Below the pieces are notes generated by a model. That model saw only the letters and a program-made list of their open reading frames with translations. It was not told the origin of the DNA and did not search any database. Shown here one piece after another: positions 1-7,787 of a stretch of 10,848 nt of DNA (position 1 is its first letter; each line of letters opens with the position of its first letter). Position numbers and translations under genes: made by a program. Origin of the DNA: an uncultured Bacillota bacterium (GTDB lineage Bacteria > Bacillota > Clostridia > Peptostreptococcales > Anaerovoracaceae); assembly GCA_902465215.1 (NCBI GenBank), contig CABQMM010000018.1, positions 1 to 10,848 on the forward strand, in the 5' to 3' direction.

Positions 1-7
1 CTTATTA

Positions 8-841
8 ATGAATGATTTTAAGTTTTCTGAATTGACTAACGCAGAATTAGCTGATGTAAAGGAAAAGGTTGCGGCAAAGCTTGGGGTATGCAAAAAACAA
101 AATGACATCATCGGATCACAGATTTTTTCAATTCTTAGCTTATATGCGCGCGTTATCTATTATCCACTCGGAAAAGATGCAGTGTGGGGCTTCACCAGAA
201 TTAAAGGTTCAACTGATGATTTTAAAGAACATAAGCCTTTTGCAGCTATAAATTCCTCTATTCCCCAAGATTGCCAGATATTTGCGGCAGCACATGAACT
301 TTATCATATCTGGTTTGATAATAAAGTAGATGTAGTTCCGGCTAATATTATGGACGAAACTACTGATGACAGGAATGAATTAAAAGCAAATCGTTTTGCA
401 GCAGAGTTTCTTGTTGAAGAAGAACTCCTTCGGAAAGAATTGAGGATGTACTCGATTGATTGCGCAAATATTTTGCTGAAAGATATTCTGAATTTAGCAA
501 CCCTTTTTTCGGTTCCGTATAGAACAATGGTAAAACGCCTCTATGAAATTGGAAGTATCTCAAAGCAGAAATGTGCTGAATACTTGAGTATCAGTGAAGA
601 AAATATTTCTATCGCGAAAAAACGCTATGCTATAACAACTCCGAAACCGGATAATCGAATTGCAATTGATAATCTTACTGATTTAGCCATAGAAGCTTAT
701 GATAGAGAACTTATCACTTTTGAAAAGCTTGAATACTTGCTGGATTTCAGCCATTTGACTCCTTCTGATGTAGGGCGTCAGAAAAAGCAAGACGATACTT
801 ACCCTTCAGATAGTGAGCTTGACGATATCATGGAGGAATAA
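8..841 (+). CDS. ImmA/IrrE-family zinc metallopeptidase (start may lie upstream of window)
   Basis: The protein (277 aa from this ATG) carries a gluzincin-like active site: FAAAHELYH at about residues 92-100, with H96 and H100 as zinc ligands and E97 as catalytic base. ELKANRFAAEF follows at 124-134, with E124 the likely third ligand. This HExxH plus ExxANxFA layout is the hallmark of ImmA/IrrE (COG2856). Known members act in the cytoplasm and cleave XRE-type repressors: ImmA cuts ImmR of ICEBs1, and IrrE cuts DdrO in Deinococcus. The helical C-terminal part (about 140-250) also fits the family. I see no helix-turn-helix in the visible N-terminus, so any cognate repressor would be upstream, outside the window. 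The frame stays open through bases 2-7 and no ribosome binding site fits in the seven visible upstream bases, so the true start could be earlier. The gene is AT-rich compared with the core genes and is coupled to the PIN-like gene after it. Family assignment is firm; the substrate is unknown. Confidence 0.88.
   Translation: MNDFKFSELTNAELADVKEKVAAKLGVCKKQNDIIGSQIFSILSLYARVIYYPLGKDAVWGFTRIKGSTDDFKEHKPFAAINSSIPQDCQIFAAAHELYHIWFDNKVDVVPANIMDETTDDRNELKANRFAAEFLVEEELLRKELRMYSIDCANILLKDILNLATLFSVPYRTMVKRLYEIGSISKQKCAEYLSISEENISIAKKRYAITTPKPDNRIAIDNLTDLAIEAYDRELITFEKLEYLLDFSHLTPSDVGRQKKQDDTYPSDSELDDIMEE
832..836 (+). promoter_or_regulatory. Ribosome binding site of the PIN-like gene
   Basis: GGAGG sits inside the last codons of the peptidase gene, 7 bases before the ATG at 844. 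This placement supports the chosen start and translational coupling of the pair. Confidence 0.75.
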
Positions 842-843
842 AG

Positions 844-1413
844 ATGCTGGACAAGATTATTGTGGATGCGGATTTTTGTTTAAAGCTTGGTGGAAGTGAA
901 AAATACCATTTTTTATTTGAAGTTCTTCCATTAATCGCTGCAGAAATATATATGCACAGTCATGCCTATGGAGAGGTATTATTCCCACATAGTGCAAAAA
1001 AACAGTTGGACGATTTGGTAGTATCCGGTAGAGTAAAAATTGTAAATCAAAGCACACTATCCGCAGCTGATAGGGCTATATATGAGATGTCATACTCTGC
1101 TCTTGAGAAAACTATGATTGACCCTCGAAAACCAAATAAAAACAAAGGTGAGGTGAGTTCTTTAGCTTATGCAAAAGCAACCGAAATTCCAATTTTCGCA
1201 ACGGATGAATCCGCTTTACAGAAAATTATTGATGCACAATTAAACACCGGAATAAATGATATTCATTGTCTGAGAATCCGTAATGTTGTGGAAATGATTA
1301 AGGATGGTGAAATCAAGCTGCCTCGTAAGTATGCGAAAGCATTGTGGAGGATTTCATTTAAGAACGATAAAGCGAATGATATTTTTGATAAAGAAATATG
1401 GCCTTTGGAATAA
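844..1413 (+). CDS. PIN-domain-like protein, putative ribonuclease toxin
   Basis: This 189-aa protein has the sparse acidic pattern of PIN-fold nucleases. It opens with a hydrophobic strand and acidic pair (IIVDAD, D8 and D10). A GEVSSLAYA helix with E103 follows, then a strand ending in FATDES (D121) and a further candidate metal ligand at D139. PIN domains of this kind usually cleave RNA with Mg or Mn ions, as VapC toxins do. At 189 aa it is longer than a typical VapC (about 130 aa), with a basic, aromatic C-terminal tail from about residue 155. The start ATG lies two bases after the peptidase stop and behind a GGAGG (832-836) inside the end of that gene, so the two are probably translated together. 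A terminator-like hairpin follows. A toxin partner or defence effector role is inferred from the fold and pairing. The family is recognised from residue pattern only, not a full alignment. Confidence 0.62.
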   Translation: MLDKIIVDADFCLKLGGSEKYHFLFEVLPLIAAEIYMHSHAYGEVLFPHSAKKQLDDLVVSGRVKIVNQSTLSAADRAIYEMSYSALEKTMIDPRKPNKNKGEVSSLAYAKATEIPIFATDESALQKIIDAQLNTGINDIHCLRIRNVVEMIKDGEIKLPRKYAKALWRISFKNDKANDIFDKEIWPLE

Positions 1414-1416
1414 AAC

Positions 1417-1469
1417 AGGGAAACTGTAATAAAAAGCCGTAAAGACTTTTGAAAGCAGTTTCCTTTTTT
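1417..1469 (+). terminator. Probable rho-independent terminator of the accessory operon
   Basis: The arms GGAAACTG (1419-1426) and CAGTTTCC (1456-1463) are perfect 8-base inverted complements, extendable by a G-U and an A-U pair (1418 with 1464, 1417 with 1465). The second arm is followed directly by six T residues (1464-1469). The 29-base loop is long, but it can fold further through AAAAG (1432-1436) with CTTTT (1446-1450). The stem begins just after the PIN-like gene stop and before the plsX promoter, which fits a terminator that insulates the two. The low G+C content of the stem and the large loop keep this short of certain. Confidence 0.65.
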
Positions 1470-1480
1470 GTTGGCTTTTT
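1431..1480. repeat. Second inverted repeat, interleaved with the terminator stem
   Basis: AAAAAGCC (1431-1438) and GGCTTTTT (1473-1480) are perfect 8-base inverted complements. The left arm lies in the loop of the terminator hairpin and the right arm lies beyond its T tract. The order A, B, A', B' means the two stems would form a pseudoknot or exclude each other. The right arm overlaps the proposed -35 element of the plsX promoter. Three of its eight pairs are G-C and the rest A-T, so chance is possible in such an AT-rich stretch. Confidence 0.5.
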
Positions 1481-1499
1481 TCGGTTTTTATGGTATACT
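1471..1499 (+). promoter_or_regulatory. Sigma-A-type extended -10 promoter for plsX
   Basis: A -10 hexamer TATACT (1494-1499) differs from TATAAT at one position and is preceded by TG plus one base (1491-1493), the extended -10 motif. TTGGCT (1471-1476), a 4-of-6 match to TTGACA, lies at the optimal 17-base spacing. Initiation would be expected near 1506, leaving a 5' leader of about 50 bases before plsX. The leader shows no FapR-like operator. This promoter lets the lipid and housekeeping operon be expressed independently of the accessory module upstream. Confidence 0.72.
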
Positions 1500-1540
1500 T
1501 TAATATGTATGAGTATGTGCAGATAATATGCGCATCGAAC

Positions 1541-1546
1541 AGGAGG
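1541..1546 (+). promoter_or_regulatory. Ribosome binding site that fixes the plsX start
   Basis: AGGAGG is a perfect Shine-Dalgarno match 8 bases before the ATG at 1555. It lies inside the extra codons of the alternative in-frame ATG at 1528, so it argues for 1555 as the true start. Confidence 0.85.
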
Positions 1547-1554
1547 ATGATGAG

Positions 1555-2568
1555 ATGAGAATTATCTTGGACGGAATGGGCGGAGACAATGCCCCGGCAG
1601 CGGTAGTGGAAGGCGCAGTGCTTGCGATGAAGGAAATGCCGCATGAGATTGTGTTTGTGGGACAGGAAGAAGTAATTCGCGAAGAACTGAAAAAATATAA
1701 ATATAACGAAGCGCAGGTTTCCATTGTGGATGCCAGAGAGGTTATCAGCAATGATGAGGCGCCTGTCAGAGCGGTGCGCTCGAAAAAGGATTCCTCGATT
1801 GTAAAGGGAATCAATATGGTTAAAAACGGCGAGGGCGACATTTTTATTTCTGCGGGAAGCACGGGAGCACTTCTTTCGGGAGGACTTTTCATTCTCGGCA
1901 GAATCCAGGGAATCGACCGCCCGGCACTTGCCTGCATCTATCCGATTGTGGGCGGAAGAGCCTCACTTTTGGTCGATGCCGGAGCAAACTCCGAATGCAA
2001 GCCGAACAACCTTTTGGAATTCGGAATTATGGGCAATCTATATATGGAAAAAGTTATCGGCAGGGAAAATCCGAGAGTCGGACTTGTCAATATCGGAAGC
2101 GAATCCAAGAAGGGCTCGACGCTGACAAAGGCGGCTTACGAGCTTTTGGAGCAGAGCGAGATGAATTTTATCGGAAATGTTGAGGCAAGAGAAGTTCCGA
2201 AGGGTGCCTGCGATGTTATCGTGACGGATGGATTTACCGGGAATGTCATTTTGAAGCTCACTGAAGGACTGGCATGGAATATTTTGCAGGTAATCAAAAG
2301 AAAATTCACCGACGGCGTGAAAGCAAAGCTTGGGGCGGCACTTTTAATCGATAAGCTGAAAAGCCTGAAACAGGAATTTGACTATTCCGAATATGGCGGT
2401 GCACCGATTCTGGGCGTAAAAGGTCCGATTGTAAAAATGCACGGTTCTTCCAATGCCAATGCGGTGAAAAATACGATTTTGAAGGGAATCCCATATGTGG
2501 AGGAAAATGTAGTTGCTACAATTCAGAATTCCGTTCTTGAAATCGAAGAAATTACGCTTAGCGAATAA
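1555..2568 (+). CDS. plsX: Phosphate acyltransferase PlsX
   Basis: PlsX transfers an acyl chain from acyl-ACP to inorganic phosphate, making acyl-phosphate, the acyl donor for PlsY in phosphatidic acid synthesis. It is a soluble enzyme that associates peripherally with the membrane. From this start the product is 337 aa, close to the roughly 333 aa of the Bacillus enzyme. It opens with the family signature DGMGGDNAP (residues 6-14). Further conserved blocks are SAGSTGALL, LVDAGANSECKP, VTDGFTGNV and a C-terminal EYGGAPILGVKG followed by HGSSNANA. An in-frame ATG at 1528 would add nine residues not typical of the family, whereas 1555 has an ideal ribosome binding site. The gene is first in the operon. 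PlsY and GpsA, the next enzymes it depends on, are encoded downstream in the same run. In many relatives acpP follows, but here rnc comes next. Confidence 0.97.
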   Translation: MRIILDGMGGDNAPAAVVEGAVLAMKEMPHEIVFVGQEEVIREELKKYKYNEAQVSIVDAREVISNDEAPVRAVRSKKDSSIVKGINMVKNGEGDIFISAGSTGALLSGGLFILGRIQGIDRPALACIYPIVGGRASLLVDAGANSECKPNNLLEFGIMGNLYMEKVIGRENPRVGLVNIGSESKKGSTLTKAAYELLEQSEMNFIGNVEAREVPKGACDVIVTDGFTGNVILKLTEGLAWNILQVIKRKFTDGVKAKLGAALLIDKLKSLKQEFDYSEYGGAPILGVKGPIVKMHGSSNANAVKNTILKGIPYVEENVVATIQNSVLEIEEITLSE

Positions 2569-2576
2569 GCAGAAAA

Positions 2577-2592
2577 ACGAATAAACGAATAA
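2577..2592 (+). repeat. Tandem ACGAATAA octamers between plsX and rnc
   Basis: ACGAATAA occurs twice in tandem (2577-2584 and 2585-2592). A third CGAATAA (2562-2568) includes the plsX stop codon. The repeat makes up much of the 38-base gap. It adds two more in-frame-looking TAA triplets but shows no inverted symmetry. It is probably slippage in a short A-rich spacer. Confidence 0.55.
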
Positions 2593-2606
2593 GAAAGAAG
2601 CGAAAA

Positions 2607-3299
2607 ATGAGGAATATCGAAGAACTGGAAAAACGAATCAAATATCGCTTTCAGGACAGAGTCTATCTGGAAAGGGCGCTGACGCACAGCTCCTATAACC
2701 GTGAAAAGAACACCAAGCATAAGGATAATGAACGGCTGGAGTTTCTGGGCGATGCGTTTTTGGACGCTATCGTGGGCGCGGAACTCTTTGTGAGGATGAA
2801 CAGCGTTACGGAAGGCACGCTTACGAAAACGAGGGCACTGATTGTGTGTGAAAAGGCTCTGGCAGAGGTCGCCAGGGAATTTAATCTCGGAAAATATATT
2901 TTGATGGGACACGGCGAAGCGGGCACCGGAGGAAGGAATAAGGATTCCATTCTGGCGGATGCGCTGGAAGCGGTCATCGGAGCGATTTATATGGACGGCG
3001 GTTATGATGCTGCACAGAAGTTTACCGTAAGCGCATTTGAGAAGATGATTGAAGGCGCGATGGCGGGCAGGATTTTTTCTGACTACAAATCGGAGATTCA
3101 GGAGGTTTTGCAAAGCGGAGGCAAGACCGTCAATATCAATTATGTGCTGGACAGGGAAGAGGGCCCTGCGCACGACAAAACTTTCTATCTGCACATGGAG
3201 TGCGATGGGAAAAAATATGGAAGCGGCAAAGGCAAGACGAAGAAGGAAGCAGAACAGAATGCTGCAAAAGCAAGCTTAGAAATCCTCGAGAGGAGATAA
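2607..3299 (+). CDS. rnc: Ribonuclease III
   Basis: RNase III cuts double-stranded RNA as a homodimer, using Mg ions, in rRNA processing and mRNA or antisense RNA turnover. The 230-aa product has both expected domains. The nuclease domain (about 1-150) carries the signature NERLEFLGDAFLD at 41-53, where E45 and D49 match E. coli E41 and D45. DALEAVIGA follows, with D118 and E121 matching the remaining two metal-binding acids. A double-stranded RNA binding domain spans about 159-229 and ends in the KTKKEAEQNAAKA helix. All four catalytic acids are present, so the enzyme should be active. The ribosome binding site is poor: only an A-rich AAGAAAGAAG precedes the start, which may keep expression low or rely on coupling to plsX. 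smc begins four bases after the stop. Confidence 0.97.
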   Translation: MRNIEELEKRIKYRFQDRVYLERALTHSSYNREKNTKHKDNERLEFLGDAFLDAIVGAELFVRMNSVTEGTLTKTRALIVCEKALAEVAREFNLGKYILMGHGEAGTGGRNKDSILADALEAVIGAIYMDGGYDAAQKFTVSAFEKMIEGAMAGRIFSDYKSEIQEVLQSGGKTVNINYVLDREEGPAHDKTFYLHMECDGKKYGSGKGKTKKEAEQNAAKASLEILERR

Positions 3300-3303
3300 A
3301 TGG

Positions 3304-6300
3304 ATGTACTTTAAAAGAATAGAAATGCACGGCTTCAAATCTTTTGCCGAGCCTGTTGTAATCGAGTTTCACGAGGGTGTGACCTGTATCGTCGGCCCGA
3401 ACGGAAGCGGCAAAAGCAACATCAGTGACGCAATTCGCTGGGTTTTAGGGGAACAAAGCCCGAAGATGCTGCGAGGCGGCAAGATGGAAGAAGTCATTTT
3501 CGCAGGTACGGCGAGCAGAAAGTCCCGCGGCATGGCGGAGGTTACGCTCGTAATCGACAATTCTACGGGAATTTTGCCGATTGACTACAGCGAGGTTGCG
3601 ATTACCCGGCGTATGTATCGCTCGGGCGAAAGTGAATATTTAATCAATAACAATCAGTGCAGACTGCGTGATATAAAAGAACTGATTATGGATACGGGCA
3701 TCGGCGTGGACGGCTATTCCATTATCGGACAGGGTAAGATTGCCGACATCGTGAGCAACAAGCCGGAAAGCAGACGGGAAATCTTCGAAGAAGCTGCCGG
3801 AGTTGTGATGTATAAGAGCAAAAAGGCAGAGGCGGAGCGCAAGCTGCAGAGCACGAATGCAAATCTGGAGCGTGTCAATGACATCGTGGGCGAAATCGAG
3901 GGCCGAATCGACGGACTTGCCGAGGACAGCAAGAAGGCGAAGGAGTATCTTGAGCTTCGTGAAAAATATAAAGAACTGGAAATCAATATTACATTAAAGA
4001 ATATAGAAAAACTGGATTTGGCGACGGAAACGCTCAAGGATGATGTGCAGGATCTGAGCGGCGATATTGAAGAACTGACGCAGAAAAAAGGTTCTCTGAG
4101 TGAAACTTTGAATGAGAGCCGTCAGAAAAACGAAAATCTGGAGACGCTCGGAAATGAAGCGCGCGACAAACTTTTAGCCAAGGTCGAAGAAATCAATGCG
4201 TTGTCGAACAAAAGCCAGCTCGATAAGGAGCGCCTTGCTACAATTGAGCGCGACAACGAAAGACTCCATGCGGAAATCGCAGAACTTGATGAAAAGCTTT
4301 TGAGAGAGCTGAATAATCTGAAAGAGCTTGAGGAAAATCGGGAAAAAATCAGGCAGGAGCGGCAGGAAGAAGAGGAAAATCTTCAGGAAAAGATTGCAGC
4401 GCACAGCGAAATTGCGCGTCAGGCTTCTGAGCTTTCCGAGGAAATCGAAAATGCGAAGAACCGTATGATTGCGCTGCAGAATACGGCGACTTCCAAACGC
4501 TCGGAAGCAAGAAGTCTGGAAAGCTACAGACAGTCGCTGCAGGACAGAAAGAATCGACTGCTGAGCGAGGGTCAGCTTTTTGAAGAAAATCTGAGAAATT
4601 GTGAGGCAGAAAAAGCGGAAGCACGCAGGGAAAAGGAAGAGACGGAAAAGGCTCTGGAAACTGCGAGAACAAGGCTTTCCGAAGCAAGAACAACGCTCGG
4701 GAATTTGAACTCCGAAATGAATGCACTTGCGAAAGAAAATGAAGACCTTCGCATCCGCGCGGGACAGGCAGGGGCCAGAAAAAAGACCATCGAGGAGATG
4801 GAAAACAATTACGAAGGCTATAACGGCGCTGTGCGCTTCATCATGAAAAATGCGGCAAGCGGCATCAAAGGCGTGGTTGCGGATCTGATGAAGGTTCCGG
4901 CAGGCCTTGAGGTGGCGGTGGAAACCGCGCTCGGCGGCGCGATGCAGAATATCGTCTGCCAAAGGGATGACGATGCGAAGCGCGCAATCGTGGAACTGAA
5001 GAAAAATAAGGCGGGAAGACTGACCTTCCTTCCGATGGAAAGCGTAAAGGGAAATGCGGTAAATATACCTGCGGCAATGCGCAGCAATCCGGGATTCCGA
5101 GGCCTTGCCTGCGATTTGATTTCGTATGACAGCGCTTACAACGGAATTTTTAAATATCTGTTAGGAAGAGTTGCTGTGGTTGACGATATGGATATTGCGG
5201 TAAACCTTTCCAAGTCTGCGGGAGGCGGAATCCGTTTCGTAACGACGGAGGGCGAAATTATCAATGCGAGTGGCGCGATTACGGGCGGTAAATATAAAAA
5301 TGCGACTGCAAATCTTTTGGCAAGAAAGAGTGAAATCAATACACTTGAGCAGGAAATCAATGAGCTGAAAAGAAGCTACCGCGTGAATCAGGAAGCACAC
5401 GCGGCGAAGAAGGCGCAGGCAGGGACGCTGATTGCAGAGTGTGCGACGACGGAGGAACAGGTAAAAGAGCTTGAAATTTCCGTCTTGAATATAAAGAACC
5501 GTTTGGACACTTTGGAAGGCAGTTTCCGCGACCTTAGTGAAAACGACGCGAAGAAGGAACGGGAACTCGAAAGCATCGCAAATGATTTTGCAAATCTGAA
5601 GCAGACGGAGGAAAACCTTTTAAAGGAAGCAGAAGATGCCGAGAGCGAAATCGGAAAGCTGGAGGACAGTGCCGCGGAGGCGATGGAAGTGTTTGAAAGC
5701 GTAAAGGAACAGACTGCGCAGGCAAACGAGGAAATCACGCAGGCGCGTATCGCAAAGACTGACCGCGAAAACAAATACGAGGCGGCATGCCGTATGGCGG
5801 AAAGAGTCGAGGCTTCCAAGAACGAAGTGGAAGAGCAGATTGCTGTAAAGAAAGAGCGGATTGAAACGCTTGAAAAAGAAAAGAACGGTATTTTGTTCGG
5901 AAGCGAGGACGCAGAAGAAAACTACAGAGAAAAGCAGGAAGAAAAGACAAGACTGGAAGAATACATAGCCGAGATTACGGAGGAAAAAGCGCAGCTTTCT
6001 GCAAAACTTGGTGAAATGACAACCGAGTTTACAGAAATCGGCGACAGGCTCAATGCTTGTCAGGATCAGAAATATCAGCTTGAAATCAAGCTGGCGAAGA
6101 ATGAGACGCAGCTTGACACGCTGAAGGAAAAGCTTTGGGAAGAGTTTGAAATTTCCTATGCGCAGGCGATTTCTTTCAAGAAGAACGACTTCGTGCTGTC
6201 TGCGGCAACCAAGGAAAGCCGTGAGATTAAGAACCGTATGAAGGAACTCGGAGATGTCAATGTCGGCGCGATTAAGGAATACGAACAGATTCGCGAGCGT

Positions 6301-6852
6301 TATGACTTCCTGACCGAGCAGCGGGCGGATATTCTCGAAGCGATGGGCGAGCTGCAGGCAATTATCGACGATATGGATAAAACCATCAAGACGAAATTCA
6401 AGGAAAACTTCGATCAGGTCGTTGTGAATTTTGAGGAGATTTTCAAGGAACTTTTCGGAGGCGGACATGCGGAGCTGACGCTTGACAACGAAGATAATCC
6501 GCTGGAGTCGGGCATTGAGATTATCGCTCAGCCGCCGGGAAAGAAACTGCAGAACATCAATCTGATGTCCGGCGGTGAAAAGACGATGACCGCGATTGCG
6601 CTGATGTTTGCGGTGTTGAAGACCAAGCCGACGCCGTTCTGCATTCTGGACGAGGTAGAAGCGGCGCTGGATGACAGCAATATCGACCGCTTCGCGCGTT
6701 ACCTGCGGAATTTCCACGACATTCAGTTTGCGATTGTAACCCACCAGAAGGCGACGATGGAACACGCGGATGTGCTCTACGGCGTTACAATGCCGGAACA
6801 GGGAATTTCCAAAGTTCTTTCCCTCAGACTGGGAGACGATTTTGACATTTAA
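3304..6852 (+). CDS. smc: Chromosome partition protein Smc
   Basis: Smc is the ATPase of the bacterial Smc-ScpAB condensin, which organises the nucleoid and helps separate replicated origins. The 1182-aa length matches the family (Bacillus subtilis 1186). The N-terminal head has FKSFAEP and the Walker A GPNGSGKS (31-38). A first coiled coil rich in E, K, L and Q runs from about 170 to 500, then the hinge from about 501 ([10 protein letters not shown]) to about 670, including [15 protein letters not shown] second coiled coil runs to about 1010. The C-terminal head holds the signature LMSGGEK (1087-1093) and Walker [13 protein letters not shown] (1113-1124). No key residue is missing. AGGAG (3291-3295) at the end of rnc lies 8 bases before the start. 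The kleisin partners scpA and scpB are not in this window, and ftsY follows as in many Bacillota. Confidence 0.98.
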   Translation: MYFKRIEMHGFKSFAEPVVIEFHEGVTCIVGPNGSGKSNISDAIRWVLGEQSPKMLRGGKMEEVIFAGTASRKSRGMAEVTLVIDNSTGILPIDYSEVAITRRMYRSGESEYLINNNQCRLRDIKELIMDTGIGVDGYSIIGQGKIADIVSNKPESRREIFEEAAGVVMYKSKKAEAERKLQSTNANLERVNDIVGEIEGRIDGLAEDSKKAKEYLELREKYKELEINITLKNIEKLDLATETLKDDVQDLSGDIEELTQKKGSLSETLNESRQKNENLETLGNEARDKLLAKVEEINALSNKSQLDKERLATIERDNERLHAEIAELDEKLLRELNNLKELEENREKIRQERQEEEENLQEKIAAHSEIARQASELSEEIENAKNRMIALQNTATSKRSEARSLESYRQSLQDRKNRLLSEGQLFEENLRNCEAEKAEARREKEETEKALETARTRLSEARTTLGNLNSEMNALAKENEDLRIRAGQAGARKKTIEEMENNYEGYNGAVRFIMKNAASGIKGVVADLMKVPAGLEVAVETALGGAMQNIVCQRDDDAKRAIVELKKNKAGRLTFLPMESVKGNAVNIPAAMRSNPGFRGLACDLISYDSAYNGIFKYLLGRVAVVDDMDIAVNLSKSAGGGIRFVTTEGEIINASGAITGGKYKNATANLLARKSEINTLEQEINELKRSYRVNQEAHAAKKAQAGTLIAECATTEEQVKELEISVLNIKNRLDTLEGSFRDLSENDAKKERELESIANDFANLKQTEENLLKEAEDAESEIGKLEDSAAEAMEVFESVKEQTAQANEEITQARIAKTDRENKYEAACRMAERVEASKNEVEEQIAVKKERIETLEKEKNGILFGSEDAEENYREKQEEKTRLEEYIAEITEEKAQLSAKLGEMTTEFTEIGDRLNACQDQKYQLEIKLAKNETQLDTLKEKLWEEFEISYAQAISFKKNDFVLSAATKESREIKNRMKELGDVNVGAIKEYEQIRERYDFLTEQRADILEAMGELQAIIDDMDKTIKTKFKENFDQVVVNFEEIFKELFGGGHAELTLDNEDNPLESGIEIIAQPPGKKLQNINLMSGGEKTMTAIALMFAVLKTKPTPFCILDEVEAALDDSNIDRFARYLRNFHDIQFAIVTHQKATMEHADVLYGVTMPEQGISKVLSLRLGDDFDI

Positions 6853-6867
6853 TCATTTAACGATAAT
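6842..6867 (+). promoter_or_regulatory. Weak candidate internal promoter before ftsY
   Basis: A perfect -35 consensus TTGACA (6842-6847) overlaps the smc stop region, and GATAAT (6862-6867) matches TATAAT at five of six positions. The spacer is only 14 bases, shorter than the usual 16-18. TAGCAT (6867-6872) at 19 bases is a poorer alternative. The elements are good but badly spaced, so this may be chance within the C-terminal codons of smc. Confidence 0.25.
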
Positions 6868-6887
6868 AGCATAAGAAAGGGGACGCA

Positions 6888-7787
6888 ATGTCTTTATTTA
6901 AAGAGAAAAAATCATTTTTCGGAAGACTGTCCGAGAAGATAAGCGATGTCATCATGGCAAGAGGCGAAGTTGACGAGGAGCTTATGGACGAACTGGAGGA
7001 AGTCCTGATTACTTCTGACATCGGAATGGACACGACTGTAAAAATTATGGACAAGCTTCGCGACTTCGTGAAGGAAGAATATGTAACCAAGCCTGAAAAT
7101 GTAAAGAAGGGTTTGCAGAAAATCATGACGCTCATGGTTGATAAAGGCAAGGCACAAAAGCTTTGCCCAGAAACTCCGCTCGTGATTCTGATGATTGGCA
7201 TCAACGGAGGCGGCAAAACCACCACAATCGGAAAGCTGGCGCATAAATGCAGGCAGGAAGGAAAGACAGTAATGCTGGCGGCTGCGGATACGTTCCGTGC
7301 GGCTGCGGCAGAACAGCTTGTAATCTGGGGCGAGAGAAACGGCGTCAATGTCATCCGCCATCAGGAAGGCGCAGACCCGTCTGCAGTCATTTACGATGCG
7401 GTGCAGTCGGCGAAGGCGAAGAAGATTGATGTACTGATCTGCGATACGGCAGGCAGGCTGCAGAATAAGAAAAATCTGATGAATGAGCTTGAGAAGATGA
7501 ATAAGGTCATTTCAAGGGAGTATCCGGAAGCACACAGGGAAACGCTGCTTGTTCTGGATGCGACCACAGGAAAGAATGCAGTTTCGCAGGCGCAGGAATT
7601 CAGTCAGGTTGCGGATATCACGGGAATCGTTCTGACGAAGCTGGATGGCACTGCCAAAGGCGGAATTGCCATTACGATTGCCGAAGAATACGATTTGCCG
7701 ATTAAGTTTATCGGCGTGGGCGAAGGGATTGAAGATCTGGAAGAATTCGAACCTGCGCGTTTCATAGGAGGAATTTTCGATGAGTAA
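6888..7787 (+). CDS. ftsY: Signal recognition particle receptor FtsY
   Basis: FtsY is the SRP receptor GTPase. It pairs with Ffh at the membrane so that ribosomes making membrane proteins are handed to the Sec translocon. The 299-aa protein is a compact NG form. The helical N domain covers about 1-95, with a short basic N-terminus ([10 protein letters not shown]) in place of the long acidic A domain of E. coli. The G domain has the P-loop GINGGGKT (104-111), [17 protein letters not shown] (186-191) and TKLDG (250-254), and ends with [12 protein letters not shown]. The start has an AAAGGGGA ribosome binding site and fits the family. The last codons overlap the start of der by eight bases. In many Clostridia ylxM and ffh come next; here der does. 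Confidence 0.97.
   Translation: MSLFKEKKSFFGRLSEKISDVIMARGEVDEELMDELEEVLITSDIGMDTTVKIMDKLRDFVKEEYVTKPENVKKGLQKIMTLMVDKGKAQKLCPETPLVILMIGINGGGKTTTIGKLAHKCRQEGKTVMLAAADTFRAAAAEQLVIWGERNGVNVIRHQEGADPSAVIYDAVQSAKAKKIDVLICDTAGRLQNKKNLMNELEKMNKVISREYPEAHRETLLVLDATTGKNAVSQAQEFSQVADITGIVLTKLDGTAKGGIAITIAEEYDLPIKFIGVGEGIEDLEEFEPARFIGGIFDE
7766..7771 (+). promoter_or_regulatory. Ribosome binding site of der within ftsY
   Basis: A perfect AGGAGG lies in the last codons of ftsY, 8 bases before the der ATG at 7780. It supports a start that overlaps the ftsY stop. Confidence 0.85.

Noticed and set aside
857..1057. Minus-strand open frame opposite the PIN-like gene, considered as an antisense antitoxin
   Set aside because: It has no ribosome binding site or recognisable motif and sits inside a better supported gene on the other strand.
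1515..1535. Small hairpin in the plsX leader: ATGTGC (1515-1520) with GCGCAT (1530-1535), and the palindrome ATGCGCAT (1528-1535)
   Set aside because: Six pairs including a G-U wobble and a 9-base loop are easily found by chance. There is no riboswitch-like structure and it does not cover the ribosome binding site.
1528..1554. In-frame ATG upstream of the chosen plsX start
   Set aside because: It would add nine residues absent from the family and would place the perfect AGGAGG inside the gene. The ATG at 1555 is better.
1477..1554. Possible FapR or similar fatty-acid regulator operator near plsX
   Set aside because: I looked for the FapR-type palindrome (TTAGTACCTAGGTACTAA-like) and saw nothing close to it in the promoter or leader.
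5620..6765. Long open frame on the minus strand (381 codons) opposite smc, with similar ones at 4174-4962, 2523-3194 and 7828-8631
   Set aside because: They lie wholly or almost wholly antisense to clear core genes, have low-complexity F-, R- and S-rich translations with no recognisable motif, and lack convincing ribosome binding sites. They are shadows of the coding strand.
6853..6887. Terminator between smc and ftsY
   Set aside because: The 35-base gap has no inverted repeat with a T tract, only an A-rich leader and the ftsY ribosome binding site.
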